Translations under genes and position numbers: made by a program
Shown: piece after piece, positions 1 to 5,300 of the stretch
Position numbering within the stretch: the stretch's first letter is position 1
Layout: each line of letters starts with the position of its first letter
Assembly (NCBI GenBank): GCA_030018875.1
Contig: JASEHK010000090.1
Coordinates: forward strand, 1-5,300
DNA length: 5,300 nt
Direction: 5' to 3'
Source: Endomicrobiia bacterium
GTDB taxonomy: Bacteria; Elusimicrobiota; Endomicrobiia; PHAN01
The notes under the pieces: generated by a model
Told to the model about the DNA's origin: nothing
Seen by the model: the letters and a program-made list of their open reading frames with translations, nothing else
Database searches by the model: none

Positions 1-16
1 GATATAAATATTTCGC

Positions 17-53
17 AATGACAGGACGGGACACTGTCCCTACTATTGTCATT
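17..53. repeat. Nested inverted repeat (possible dispersed intergenic repeat)
   Basis: The outer arms AATGACA (17-23) and TGTCATT (47-53) are perfect complements. Nested inside them, GGGACA (28-33) pairs with TGTCCC (35-40), giving a tight hairpin. The surrounding words CGCAATGACA and GTCATTCCTG resemble dispersed intergenic repeats seen in many bacterial genomes, but I cannot assign a family. No T run follows, so it is not a standard intrinsic terminator. Confidence 0.5.
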
Positions 54-77
54 CCTGCCGCCGCCTAAACACCCCGC

Positions 78-93
78 CCCGATGGACATCGGG
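78..93. repeat. Short inverted repeat
   Basis: CCCGAT (78-83) pairs with ATCGGG (88-93) around a four-base loop. It lies three bases before the next palindrome. The word CGGGACAC at 90-97 also occurs at 27-34 in the first palindrome, so the two may share an origin. Confidence 0.5.
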
Positions 94-96
94 ACA

Positions 97-113
97 CCCC
101 TCTATGAGAGGGG
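97..113. repeat. Perfect 7-bp hairpin, CCCCTCT/AGAGGGG
   Basis: CCCCTCT (97-103) and AGAGGGG (107-113) are perfect complements around the loop ATG. The sequence beyond it on either strand lacks a T run, so a terminator role is not supported. An RNA stem or a small repeat remnant is equally possible. Confidence 0.55.
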
Positions 114-156
114 AATGTAAAAAGGAAGCCCGCCCCGCCGCCCTTGTTTTTTTCCA

Positions 157-194
157 CCCATCACCCATCACCCTTTACCCATCACCCTTCACCC
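157..194. repeat. Heptanucleotide repeat with CCC every 7 bases; G-quadruplex motif on - strand
   Basis: CCC runs begin at 157, 164, 171, 178, 185 and 192, exactly seven bases apart. The four-base spacers are ATCA, ATCA, TTTA, ATCA and TTCA, so the unit is close to CCCATCA. On the - strand this reads as six GGG runs with four-base loops, which meets the usual G3 plus 1-7 base loop pattern for a G-quadruplex. More degenerate units rich in CACC and TTTT continue to about 230. The - strand is the template strand for the downstream ATPase gene, although the predicted promoter lies after the repeat. Confidence 0.75.
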
Positions 195-266
195 TTGTCA
201 CACTTTCACCTTTTTACCTTTTCACCCTTTTGCTTCTACTTCCTAATTCACTTTTCTTATCCACGT

Positions 267-295
267 TTGACTTTTCAATCCGTATTTTGTTTAAT
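267..295 (+). promoter_or_regulatory. Sigma70-type promoter for pilB
   Basis: TTGACT at 267-272 matches the -35 consensus at five of six bases. TTTAAT at 290-295 matches the -10 consensus at five of six. The spacer is 17 bases, the ideal length. Transcription would start near 302, leaving a leader of about 40 bases before the ATG at 343. No operator-like palindrome overlaps the site. Confidence 0.6.
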
Positions 296-329
296 AAACC
301 CGTCGCATAAATCACCTGTCGCTCACACC

Positions 330-333
330 GGAG
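330..333 (+). promoter_or_regulatory. Ribosome binding site of pilB
   Basis: GGAG at 330-333 ends nine bases before the ATG at 343, which fixes that start. It is the only well-placed Shine-Dalgarno site among the four complete genes. Confidence 0.65.
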
Positions 334-342
334 AAAAAATAA

Positions 343-2055
343 ATGTCCGGCCGCAGAAAGACAGTCAAAGAAATCCTCCTCGATAAAAAGCTTGTCAACG
401 AGGAACAACTCAACCAAGCTCTCGCCGAAGCAAAAAAAACCAATCAGCCACTGGAACAGGCCGTGGCCCGTCTGGGCTTCATAGACAGACTCGCCCTGCT
501 TAAAACGCTCTCCATAGAATGGGGCGTAAAGTCCATGGACCTCGACGCCATCGAAATAGATCCCGAGGTCGTAAAAATCATACCCGAACAACTTGCCCGC
601 CGCCACCGCGCGGTGCCCTTCATCAAAGAAGAAGAGTTTCTCTGCGTTGCGATGGCCGACCCCAAAGACCTTTTCGCCGTCGAAGACATACAACTCAGAA
701 CCAACATAAGCGTGCAGGTCTATCTTGCGCTTCCCGACGATATAGCCAAATGCCTCGACAAGGCCTATGGCATCGGCGAGAGCGACGTCGTCAAAAAACT
801 TCTGAGCGATATTGACAAAGGCACGGAAGGCGAACTCGATTTTACGCCCACGCAGACCCAGGAACAGACCGATATTAACGACGTGGACGCCACCGCGCCC
901 GAGGTGGAAAAACTCGTCAACGCCATAATAATGGAAGCGCTCTCGCGCAAGTGCTCCGACATACACATAGAGCCACTCGAAAAAAAGTTCATAGTGAGAT
1001 ATCGCGTTGACGGAGTGCTTACCGAGTGGGATCACGTTATCCCGCCGGCCTACAAAAACGCGCTCATCGCGAAATTGAAAATAATGACCAACCAGATGGA
1101 CATTACCGAGCGTCGCCGTCCCCAGGACGGACGCATACAGGTGATAGCCAAGGGCAACCCTATAGAGTTTCGCGTCAATATTCTTCCGACGGTGTTCGGC
1201 GAGTCGTGCGTGATGCGCATACTCGACCGCTCGTCGGTGCAGGTGGATCTCGTCAAACTCGGTTTTCTTCCCGACACATTCGAGAAGTTCAAAAAACTTT
1301 TGGCCAAACCTTACGGTCTCATACTCGTCTGCGGGCCTACCGGCTCGGGTAAATCCACGACGCTTTACGCCGCGCTCAACTCAATTAACGAGCCGGACAC
1401 CAAGATACTCACCGCCGAGAATCCAGTCGAGTACAACTTGAACGGCATCATTCAGGTAAACGTGGTGCAGGATATCGGCTTCGATTTTGCCACGGCGCTG
1501 AGGGCATTTTTGAGGCAGGACCCCGACATCATAATGGTCGGTGAAATCAGAGACAAGGAAACGGCCCAGATAGCGATGGAGGCCGCAATGACGGGGCACT
1601 TGGTATTCTCGACGATACACACCAACGACGCGCCCTCGGCCGTTGCGCGCTTGCACGAGATGGACATACCTTCGTTTTTGATAGGCTCGTCCATAGAAGG
1701 CGTTCTGGCTCAGCGGCTCATAAGGCGTCTGTGCAAGTGCAAGCAGCCCGCGCCGCTGGAAGATAAATACATCGAACCCTATCAAAAGTACAACATAGAC
1801 ATAAAAGGCGCGACTTTTTTTAAGACGGTCGGATGTGACGTCTGCCGCAAGACCGGATACAAAGGCCGCCTCGGCATTCACGAACTACTTCTTATGGACG
1901 AGGAACTGCGTCGGCTGTTGCTCTCCGAGATTGCAGCCGGCCCCATCAGGGATCTCGCCGTCAAGCGCGGCATGAGACTTATGTTTGCCGACGGTCTCAT
2001 CAAAGTGGCGCAGGGCAACAGCACCATCGAGGAACTGCTGGCCTCGGTGCAGTGA
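343..2055 (+). CDS. pilB: Type IV pilus extension ATPase PilB (GspE/PilB family)
   Basis: This is the hexameric cytoplasmic motor that hydrolyses ATP to drive pilin polymerisation at the inner membrane. The 570 residues match the usual PilB length and exceed typical GspE (about 500). Residues 1-145 form a T2SSE_N/MshEN-like domain. SDIHIEP (205-211) and TERRRPQDGRI (255-265) mark the N2 domain. Walker A is GPTGSGKST (331-339), the Asp-box position reads TAENPVEY (357-364), Walker B includes IMVGE (397-401), and the His box is TGHLVFSTIHTNDA (417-430). A zinc-binding cysteine set follows: C464, C466, C498 and C501, with CxC in place of the usual first CxxC. GGAG lies nine bases before the ATG. 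No pilT, pilC or pilin gene is in the window, so a GspE role in a secretion system cannot be fully excluded, but length and N-terminus favour PilB. Confidence 0.93.
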   Translation: MSGRRKTVKEILLDKKLVNEEQLNQALAEAKKTNQPLEQAVARLGFIDRLALLKTLSIEWGVKSMDLDAIEIDPEVVKIIPEQLARRHRAVPFIKEEEFLCVAMADPKDLFAVEDIQLRTNISVQVYLALPDDIAKCLDKAYGIGESDVVKKLLSDIDKGTEGELDFTPTQTQEQTDINDVDATAPEVEKLVNAIIMEALSRKCSDIHIEPLEKKFIVRYRVDGVLTEWDHVIPPAYKNALIAKLKIMTNQMDITERRRPQDGRIQVIAKGNPIEFRVNILPTVFGESCVMRILDRSSVQVDLVKLGFLPDTFEKFKKLLAKPYGLILVCGPTGSGKSTTLYAALNSINEPDTKILTAENPVEYNLNGIIQVNVVQDIGFDFATALRAFLRQDPDIIMVGEIRDKETAQIAMEAAMTGHLVFSTIHTNDAPSAVARLHEMDIPSFLIGSSIEGVLAQRLIRRLCKCKQPAPLEDKYIEPYQKYNIDIKGATFFKTVGCDVCRKTGYKGRLGIHELLLMDEELRRLLLSEIAAGPIRDLAVKRGMRLMFADGLIKVAQGNSTIEELLASVQ

Positions 2056-2074
2056 TTCGTTAAATAATAAAATA

Positions 2075-3121
2075 ATGACGCATCATACCGCTAACGGACT
2101 ATTTAAGAATATGCTCGGCATCGCGCGGAATCTCACGACCACGCTCGATGTGGATATTCTTCTGAAAAAAATAAGCGCCCTCGCCGAGGAAAAGCTTGAC
2201 TCCGAAGCCTCCGCGATAATGCTCCTCGACGACGACGGCAAGAACCTTTCCTTTAAGGTTGCCGGCGGCACCAAGGGCGGCGTCATACAGAGAATGAAAG
2301 TTCCCGTCGGGCAGGGCATAGCCGGCGCCGTTGCCGCCGAGAAAAAGTCAACAATAGTCAACGATGTTTCCAATGACCCCCGGTTTACGGGCGCGCAGGA
2401 TAAATCGAGCGGATTCCAAACGAGAAAAATACTTTGCGTGCCGATGATGATAGAGTCCGAACTTATCGGCATTGTCGAAGTTCTCAATAAGAAAGAAGGC
2501 GACTACACCGACGACGACAGGGAGATTCTGGAGTCCATGGCATCAATGGCTGCGGTAACCATAAACAACGCGAAAAACGCCGAAGAACAGCGCAATTTTT
2601 TCGTAAACATACTCGAAGTGCTCGTGGCCGCCATAGAAGCGCAGGACACTAAATTAAAGGGGCACAATATGCGCGTTACTCAGATAGCCACGGCGATAGG
2701 GCGGCATCTGGGCCTGGCCGCAAAAGAATACAAAGACCTTTATTACGGCGCTATGCTTCACGATATCGGGATTCTTTTCGCCAAAGGCGCCGACGGAGTA
2801 GTCGTTTCGGGGGGCGACGACGCCGCGCATCCGGTCGTCGGCGCCAATATGATAGAGCCCATCAATCTTCTTAAAGGCGCGGCCGGAATAATACGCCATC
2901 ACCACGAAAACTTCGACGGCACCGGCCGGCCCGACGGTCTCGCCGGCGAGGACATCCCTTTAGGCGCGCGCATAGTATATGTCGCCGAGACCGTGGACGA
3001 GATGCGCGCCAACGGTATGGAAGCCGAAGCGATAAATCGAATGCTCGCCATGGGTAAAGAAATCCGTTTCGATCCCAGGGTAGTTGACGTTTACGTAAAC
3101 GAAATATCAAACCGCGAGTAA
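2075..3121 (+). CDS. GAF domain plus divergent HD-GYP-like domain signalling protein
   Basis: The protein has 348 residues and no visible signal peptide or membrane segment, so it is probably cytoplasmic. A GAF sensor domain spans about residues 15-168, with the typical ending VLNKKEGDYTDDD (136-148). An HD-GYP-like domain follows at 173-345. It keeps E188, H197, the HD pair H229/D230, H252, H276/H277 and DGTGRP (281-286). It differs from active c-di-GMP phosphodiesterases: HDIGK is HDIGI (I233), GYP is GRP (R285), the late metal-ligand Asp is E305, and the usual TSDRPYR segment is missing. It may hydrolyse c-di-GMP or another nucleotide weakly, or act as a binding protein. I chose the ATG at 2075, 19 bases after pilB. 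An ATG at 1985 would add 30 residues that merely read the pilB tail out of frame. No Shine-Dalgarno site precedes 2075, so translation may depend on coupling to pilB. Confidence 0.85.
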   Translation: MTHHTANGLFKNMLGIARNLTTTLDVDILLKKISALAEEKLDSEASAIMLLDDDGKNLSFKVAGGTKGGVIQRMKVPVGQGIAGAVAAEKKSTIVNDVSNDPRFTGAQDKSSGFQTRKILCVPMMIESELIGIVEVLNKKEGDYTDDDREILESMASMAAVTINNAKNAEEQRNFFVNILEVLVAAIEAQDTKLKGHNMRVTQIATAIGRHLGLAAKEYKDLYYGAMLHDIGILFAKGADGVVVSGGDDAAHPVVGANMIEPINLLKGAAGIIRHHHENFDGTGRPDGLAGEDIPLGARIVYVAETVDEMRANGMEAEAINRMLAMGKEIRFDPRVVDVYVNEISNRE

Positions 3122-3178
3122 AGCCCGGACGCCTTGCAATATCGTTGAGAGAGCCGCTTGTCAGCCCGCCGATTTTCT

Positions 3179-4021
3179 ATGAGAGTGATTCCGTCGCGCA
3201 AAGTGAAGTCCGTTGTCCGGCGTTTGAGCGAAGAGTTGAATTTGAAACTTCCCTCCGACGTGCTTTCGGCTTTGCGCCAATCCCGCCGCGCCGAGAAAGA
3301 TCCGTCGGCCCGCAAGATTCTGGACGCGATACTTGAAAACGCCGCCTGCGCTCCGCGCCTGGGCGCGGCTCTGTGCCAGGACACTGGCTCCGTCGAGGCT
3401 TATATAGACATCGGGGACGAAGTGCTGATTTCAGGCGGGTCGCTTGAGTCCGCCGTCGAGCGAGGCGTACGCTCGGCGTATATTAAAAACGGTTTTCGTC
3501 TTTCGATGGTATCCGACCCGTTTGACCGCAGAAACACCGGGGATAACACCCCCGTTTCTTTTTATCTCGGACGAACTCGCGGCAGACGTCTTAAAATATC
3601 TCTTATCGCCAAAGGCGGCGGCTCGGAAAATGCCGGCGCGATAAAGTTTTTCGCTCCGTCGGGCGGTTGGGGCGCCGTCGAGGATTTTATAGTCGAAACT
3701 GTGCGCGAAAAAGCGCCCTACGCTTGCGCGCCGGTGATAGTAAGCGCGGCTGTCGGGGGTGGATTTGCTTCGGCTCCTCTGGCGGCAAAAAAATCTTTGT
3801 TGAGAAAGATAGGCTCCAAGAATAAATCGGCGATTTACGCGGCAAGGGAAAGAAAACTTCTCAAAAGGATAAACTCCCTGGGACTTGGTCCCATGGCGCA
3901 AGGCGGTTCTACGACGGCTCTTGCCGTATTTCTGACTCCTCTGGCCTCGCACATAGCCACGCTTGCCTGCGCCGTCGCGATACAGTGTCACTCGATGCGC
4001 CGGGCATCGGCGGCCATTTAG
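3179..4021 (+). CDS. fumA: Class I fumarate hydratase (or L-tartrate dehydratase) alpha subunit
   Basis: The alpha chain of the two-subunit, oxygen-sensitive 4Fe-4S hydratases interconverts fumarate and malate (or dehydrates tartrate) in the cytoplasm. From the ATG at 3179 it has 280 residues, the normal alpha length. Family signatures appear in order: ENAACAPRLGAALCQDTG (53-70), DPFDRRNTGDNTP (113-125), KGGGSEN (145-151), INSLGLGPMAQGGSTTAL (231-248), SHIA (257-260) and a terminal CHSMRRAS. C66, C183 and C270 fit the three cluster ligands. Q67, D68, R107 and H258 fit known alpha-side active-site positions. The usual CPPxxxGVGIGG segment reads CAPVIVSAAVGGG, and the His of the NTGDNTPAxIH motif is absent, so this is a divergent member. 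No beta subunit follows. A TTG at 3158 is an alternative start adding seven residues; I prefer the ATG because MRVI aligns with the family's common MREI start. Fumarate versus tartrate cannot be settled from alpha alone. Confidence 0.88.
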   Translation: MRVIPSRKVKSVVRRLSEELNLKLPSDVLSALRQSRRAEKDPSARKILDAILENAACAPRLGAALCQDTGSVEAYIDIGDEVLISGGSLESAVERGVRSAYIKNGFRLSMVSDPFDRRNTGDNTPVSFYLGRTRGRRLKISLIAKGGGSENAGAIKFFAPSGGWGAVEDFIVETVREKAPYACAPVIVSAAVGGGFASAPLAAKKSLLRKIGSKNKSAIYAARERKLLKRINSLGLGPMAQGGSTTALAVFLTPLASHIATLACAVAIQCHSMRRASAAI

Positions 4022-4024
4022 CGG

Positions 4025-4067
4025 CGGAGGCGGTTAAAAAAAATCCCGGCGGCGGTTAAAAAAAATC
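4025..4067 (+). repeat. 22-bp tandem duplication in the leader of the receiver-propeller gene
   Basis: GGCGGTTAAAAAAAATC occurs at 4029-4045 and again, base for base, at 4051-4067. Extending four bases upstream keeps the match with one difference (A4028 versus C4050). The period is 22 bases and the second copy ends one base before the ATG at 4069. The first copy holds GGAGG (4026-4030), a good Shine-Dalgarno word but 38 bases from the ATG. The second copy has GGCGG (4051-4055), 13 bases from it. Each copy carries a run of eight A residues. Confidence 0.85.
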
Positions 4068-4068
4068 A

Positions 4069-5259
4069 ATGAAAGTTCTGATAATAGATTCCGACAAGAT
4101 GTTCCGCGATGTTCTCGTCAAGACGTTGGCTCAGGCTGCGGTTTTTTCGCCCTTGGAGGCCGACGGTTTCGAGTCGGGCATTTCTCTTGCCGCCGAGCTT
4201 CCCGATTTCATATTCGTTGACATGGACGCCATAGCGGACGACCCTGCCGCTTCGGTCGCGCGCCTTAAAGCGGCTGCGCCGTCGGCTGGAATAATTGTTG
4301 TTTCCGGGATGGGCGAAGACGAAATCTCCATCCGCGCCGCCGTCGAGGCCGGCGCGTCGAACCTTTCCAAGCCCTTCCGGCTGGAGCAGTTGAAACTCGC
4401 GCTGGGTCAAGTGGAACCGTCCGGAACATCGTCGCCGGGCGCTCCTGAGCCGCGCGCAAGAAAGGCGCTCGCCGAAGCGGCTCGGCCGTCGGGTCGCAGA
4501 AATACTCTGCTCTTTGTGGTTGCGTCGGCCGCCCTCATCGGCGTCGCTGTCGTCGCGTTTAATATGTTTCGCGCGCGACCTCTGCCCGCTGCGTCTTTCG
4601 AAATCGCGCACAAGAATATTTCGTATCTGTCCTGCTCCGACGGGAAACTTTACGTTACCGACTGGCTCGAACAGGGTATTTATGTTTACTCGGTCCCCTC
4701 GTCACCCGCCGTCAAAACTCTGTCCCCCGTCGGCGTCTTCGACAAAAAAAATGATTTGCAGCCGACCGCCGCGTCGGCCATAGGAGATGTTCTGTGGGTG
4801 GCCGATTCGCTTCAGGGATTGTTTTTTCGTTACAATCTTAAAGAAGGCGGCATGGGGCTCGAACTTGACAAAAGTTATCGCGCGCCCTCGACATCGCCGT
4901 CGGGCGTGCTCGCGGAGAAGGACGCCGTGTGGAGTTACGATTTTAACACGAAAAAACTCTACCGCCATAATCCGTCGGATATGTCCGTTGCGTTAGCCTA
5001 CGACCTGCCCGTGGAAATGCCTTGCGGCATGGCCCGCTTCGGCGGTTTTTTTTATGTCGGCGACACGCGCGCCGGCAAAATCATCGCCCTTGATCCGCGC
5101 GATATGACCATCGCCGGTGTGGCCGAACTCCATGAGTACTCGGCCGGCAAGGAAAAAATGTTCGGCTTGTGCGCCGATTCGAAAAATCTCTGGACAGCCG
5201 CCGAGAGCGGCAAAATATTTCGCCACGACCCGTCGAGATTGACGGGCGGCTTAAAATAA
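4069..5259 (+). CDS. Membrane-tethered receiver-domain protein with C-terminal beta-propeller-like repeats
   Basis: I do not recognise a named family for this 396-residue protein, but three parts are visible. Residues 1-115 form a response-regulator receiver domain with all key residues: D7 and D9 in the acid pocket, phospho-acceptor D51, S79 and K101 in KPF. A Pro/Ser/Ala/Arg-rich linker (114-144) ends in RPSGRRN. A hydrophobic segment at 145-167 is a single membrane helix. Residues 183-392 hold five related units of about 40 residues. Their cores are KLYVTDWLEQGIYVYS, VLWVADSLQGLFFRYN, AVWSYDFNTKKLYRHN, FFYVGDTRAGKIIALD and NLWTAAESGKIFRHD, as in NHL, SMP-30-like or glutamine-cyclotransferase-like propellers. 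With the receiver in the cytoplasm and positive charges before the helix, the propeller should lie outside the membrane. No output DNA-binding domain is present. The ATG at 4069 starts directly at the receiver fold; the ribosome site is weak because of the duplicated leader. Confidence 0.82.
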   Translation: MKVLIIDSDKMFRDVLVKTLAQAAVFSPLEADGFESGISLAAELPDFIFVDMDAIADDPAASVARLKAAAPSAGIIVVSGMGEDEISIRAAVEAGASNLSKPFRLEQLKLALGQVEPSGTSSPGAPEPRARKALAEAARPSGRRNTLLFVVASAALIGVAVVAFNMFRARPLPAASFEIAHKNISYLSCSDGKLYVTDWLEQGIYVYSVPSSPAVKTLSPVGVFDKKNDLQPTAASAIGDVLWVADSLQGLFFRYNLKEGGMGLELDKSYRAPSTSPSGVLAEKDAVWSYDFNTKKLYRHNPSDMSVALAYDLPVEMPCGMARFGGFFYVGDTRAGKIIALDPRDMTIAGVAELHEYSAGKEKMFGLCADSKNLWTAAESGKIFRHDPSRLTGGLK

Positions 5260-5285
5260 AAATCGCTTGCGGAATGTTAAAAATT

Positions 5286-5300
5286 ATGAACTCACAAAAA
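5286..5300 (+). CDS. Possible start of the next gene, cut by the window end
   Basis: An ATG at 5286 opens a frame reading MNSQK up to the last base. An in-frame ATG at 5274 would add four residues. GCGGAA at 5269-5274 could serve as a weak ribosome site for the 5286 start. Too little sequence is visible to name a product. It does not look like the start of a fumarase beta subunit, though five residues cannot exclude that. Confidence 0.25.

Larger units (their letters stand above)
1..342. other. Gene-free upstream region with palindromes, heptad repeat and promoter
   Basis: No believable gene lies here. Open frames across 104-386 translate to low-complexity Ser/Pro/Phe/Leu/His strings because they read through a pyrimidine-rich tract. 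The region splits into three parts. Bases 1-115 carry three inverted repeats. Bases 151-264 contain only two G residues on the + strand (197 and 232). Bases 265-342 form an ordinary promoter and leader for the ATPase gene. No stem followed by a T run was found, so I do not call a terminator for any gene upstream of the window. Confidence 0.75.

Noticed and set aside
97..113. Hairpin as an intrinsic terminator
   Set aside because: The stem is perfect, but no T run follows it on either strand.
157..230. Heptad repeat as a CRISPR array
   Set aside because: The unit is only seven bases with no unique spacers and no cas genes nearby.
104..386. Two overlapping + strand frames across the pyrimidine-rich tract
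   Set aside because: The translations are low-complexity Ser/Pro/Phe/Leu/His strings from the repeat, and the second runs into the start of pilB in another frame.
214..1035. 273-codon open frame on the - strand opposite pilB
   Set aside because: It lies antisense to a certain PilB reading frame, has no recognisable domain, and is explained by the codon bias of the real gene.
1985..2074. Upstream ATG extending the GAF/HD gene by 30 residues
   Set aside because: The extension reads the conserved end of pilB out of frame and has no GAF-like character. The ATG at 2075 sits just before the domain.
3431..3991. 186-codon - strand frame opposite the fumarase gene
   Set aside because: It is a shadow of a strongly conserved family member on the + strand, with an Arg/Ser-rich translation lacking motifs.
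4066..4611. 181-codon - strand frame opposite the receiver domain
   Set aside because: It is rich in Arg, Gly and Ser with no motif, and lies antisense to a receiver domain with all its key residues.
4741..4751. Eight-A run as a programmed frameshift site in the propeller gene
   Set aside because: The reading frame continues intact through all five repeats, and no alternative frame product or nearby stimulatory structure is apparent.

Overview
The window looks like chromosomal DNA of a diderm, type IV pilus-bearing bacterium. A lineage such as Elusimicrobiota, Omnitrophota or a deltaproteobacterium would fit, but this is a weak inference. It rests on the PilB type, on a class I (oxygen-labile, 4Fe-4S) fumarase alpha subunit that suggests an anaerobic or microaerophilic life, and on heavy use of the ATA isoleucine codon in otherwise GC-rich genes. 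All four complete genes lie on the + strand. They are separated by gaps of 19, 57 and 47 bases and could form one transcription unit. Nothing on the - strand is convincing as a gene.

Positions 1-342 hold no gene. The first ~115 bases carry three palindromes. Bases 151-264 are almost free of G on the + strand and contain six CCC runs spaced exactly 7 bases apart (GGG runs on the - strand, fitting a G-quadruplex pattern). A good sigma70-type promoter (267-295) and a GGAG ribosome site (330-333) follow and serve pilB.

Positions 343-2055 encode a full-length PilB-type pilus extension ATPase. Positions 2075-3121 encode a GAF plus HD-GYP-like protein that keeps most metal ligands but has lost several HD-GYP signature residues. 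Positions 3179-4021 encode a complete class I fumarate hydratase alpha subunit (FumA/TtdA type), and no beta subunit gene is present in the window. After a 22-bp tandem duplication, 4069-5259 encodes a protein with an N-terminal response-regulator receiver domain, one membrane segment and a five-repeat beta-propeller-like C-terminal domain. This architecture is the most unusual item here. A next gene may start at 5286 but is cut off by the window end.

Functionally, the pilus motor, the GAF/HD-GYP-like protein and the membrane-tethered receiver protein could belong to one signalling and surface-motility set, with a fumarase subunit lodged between them. That link rests only on gene order. I do not see a defence system, mobile element, CRISPR array or RNA gene.
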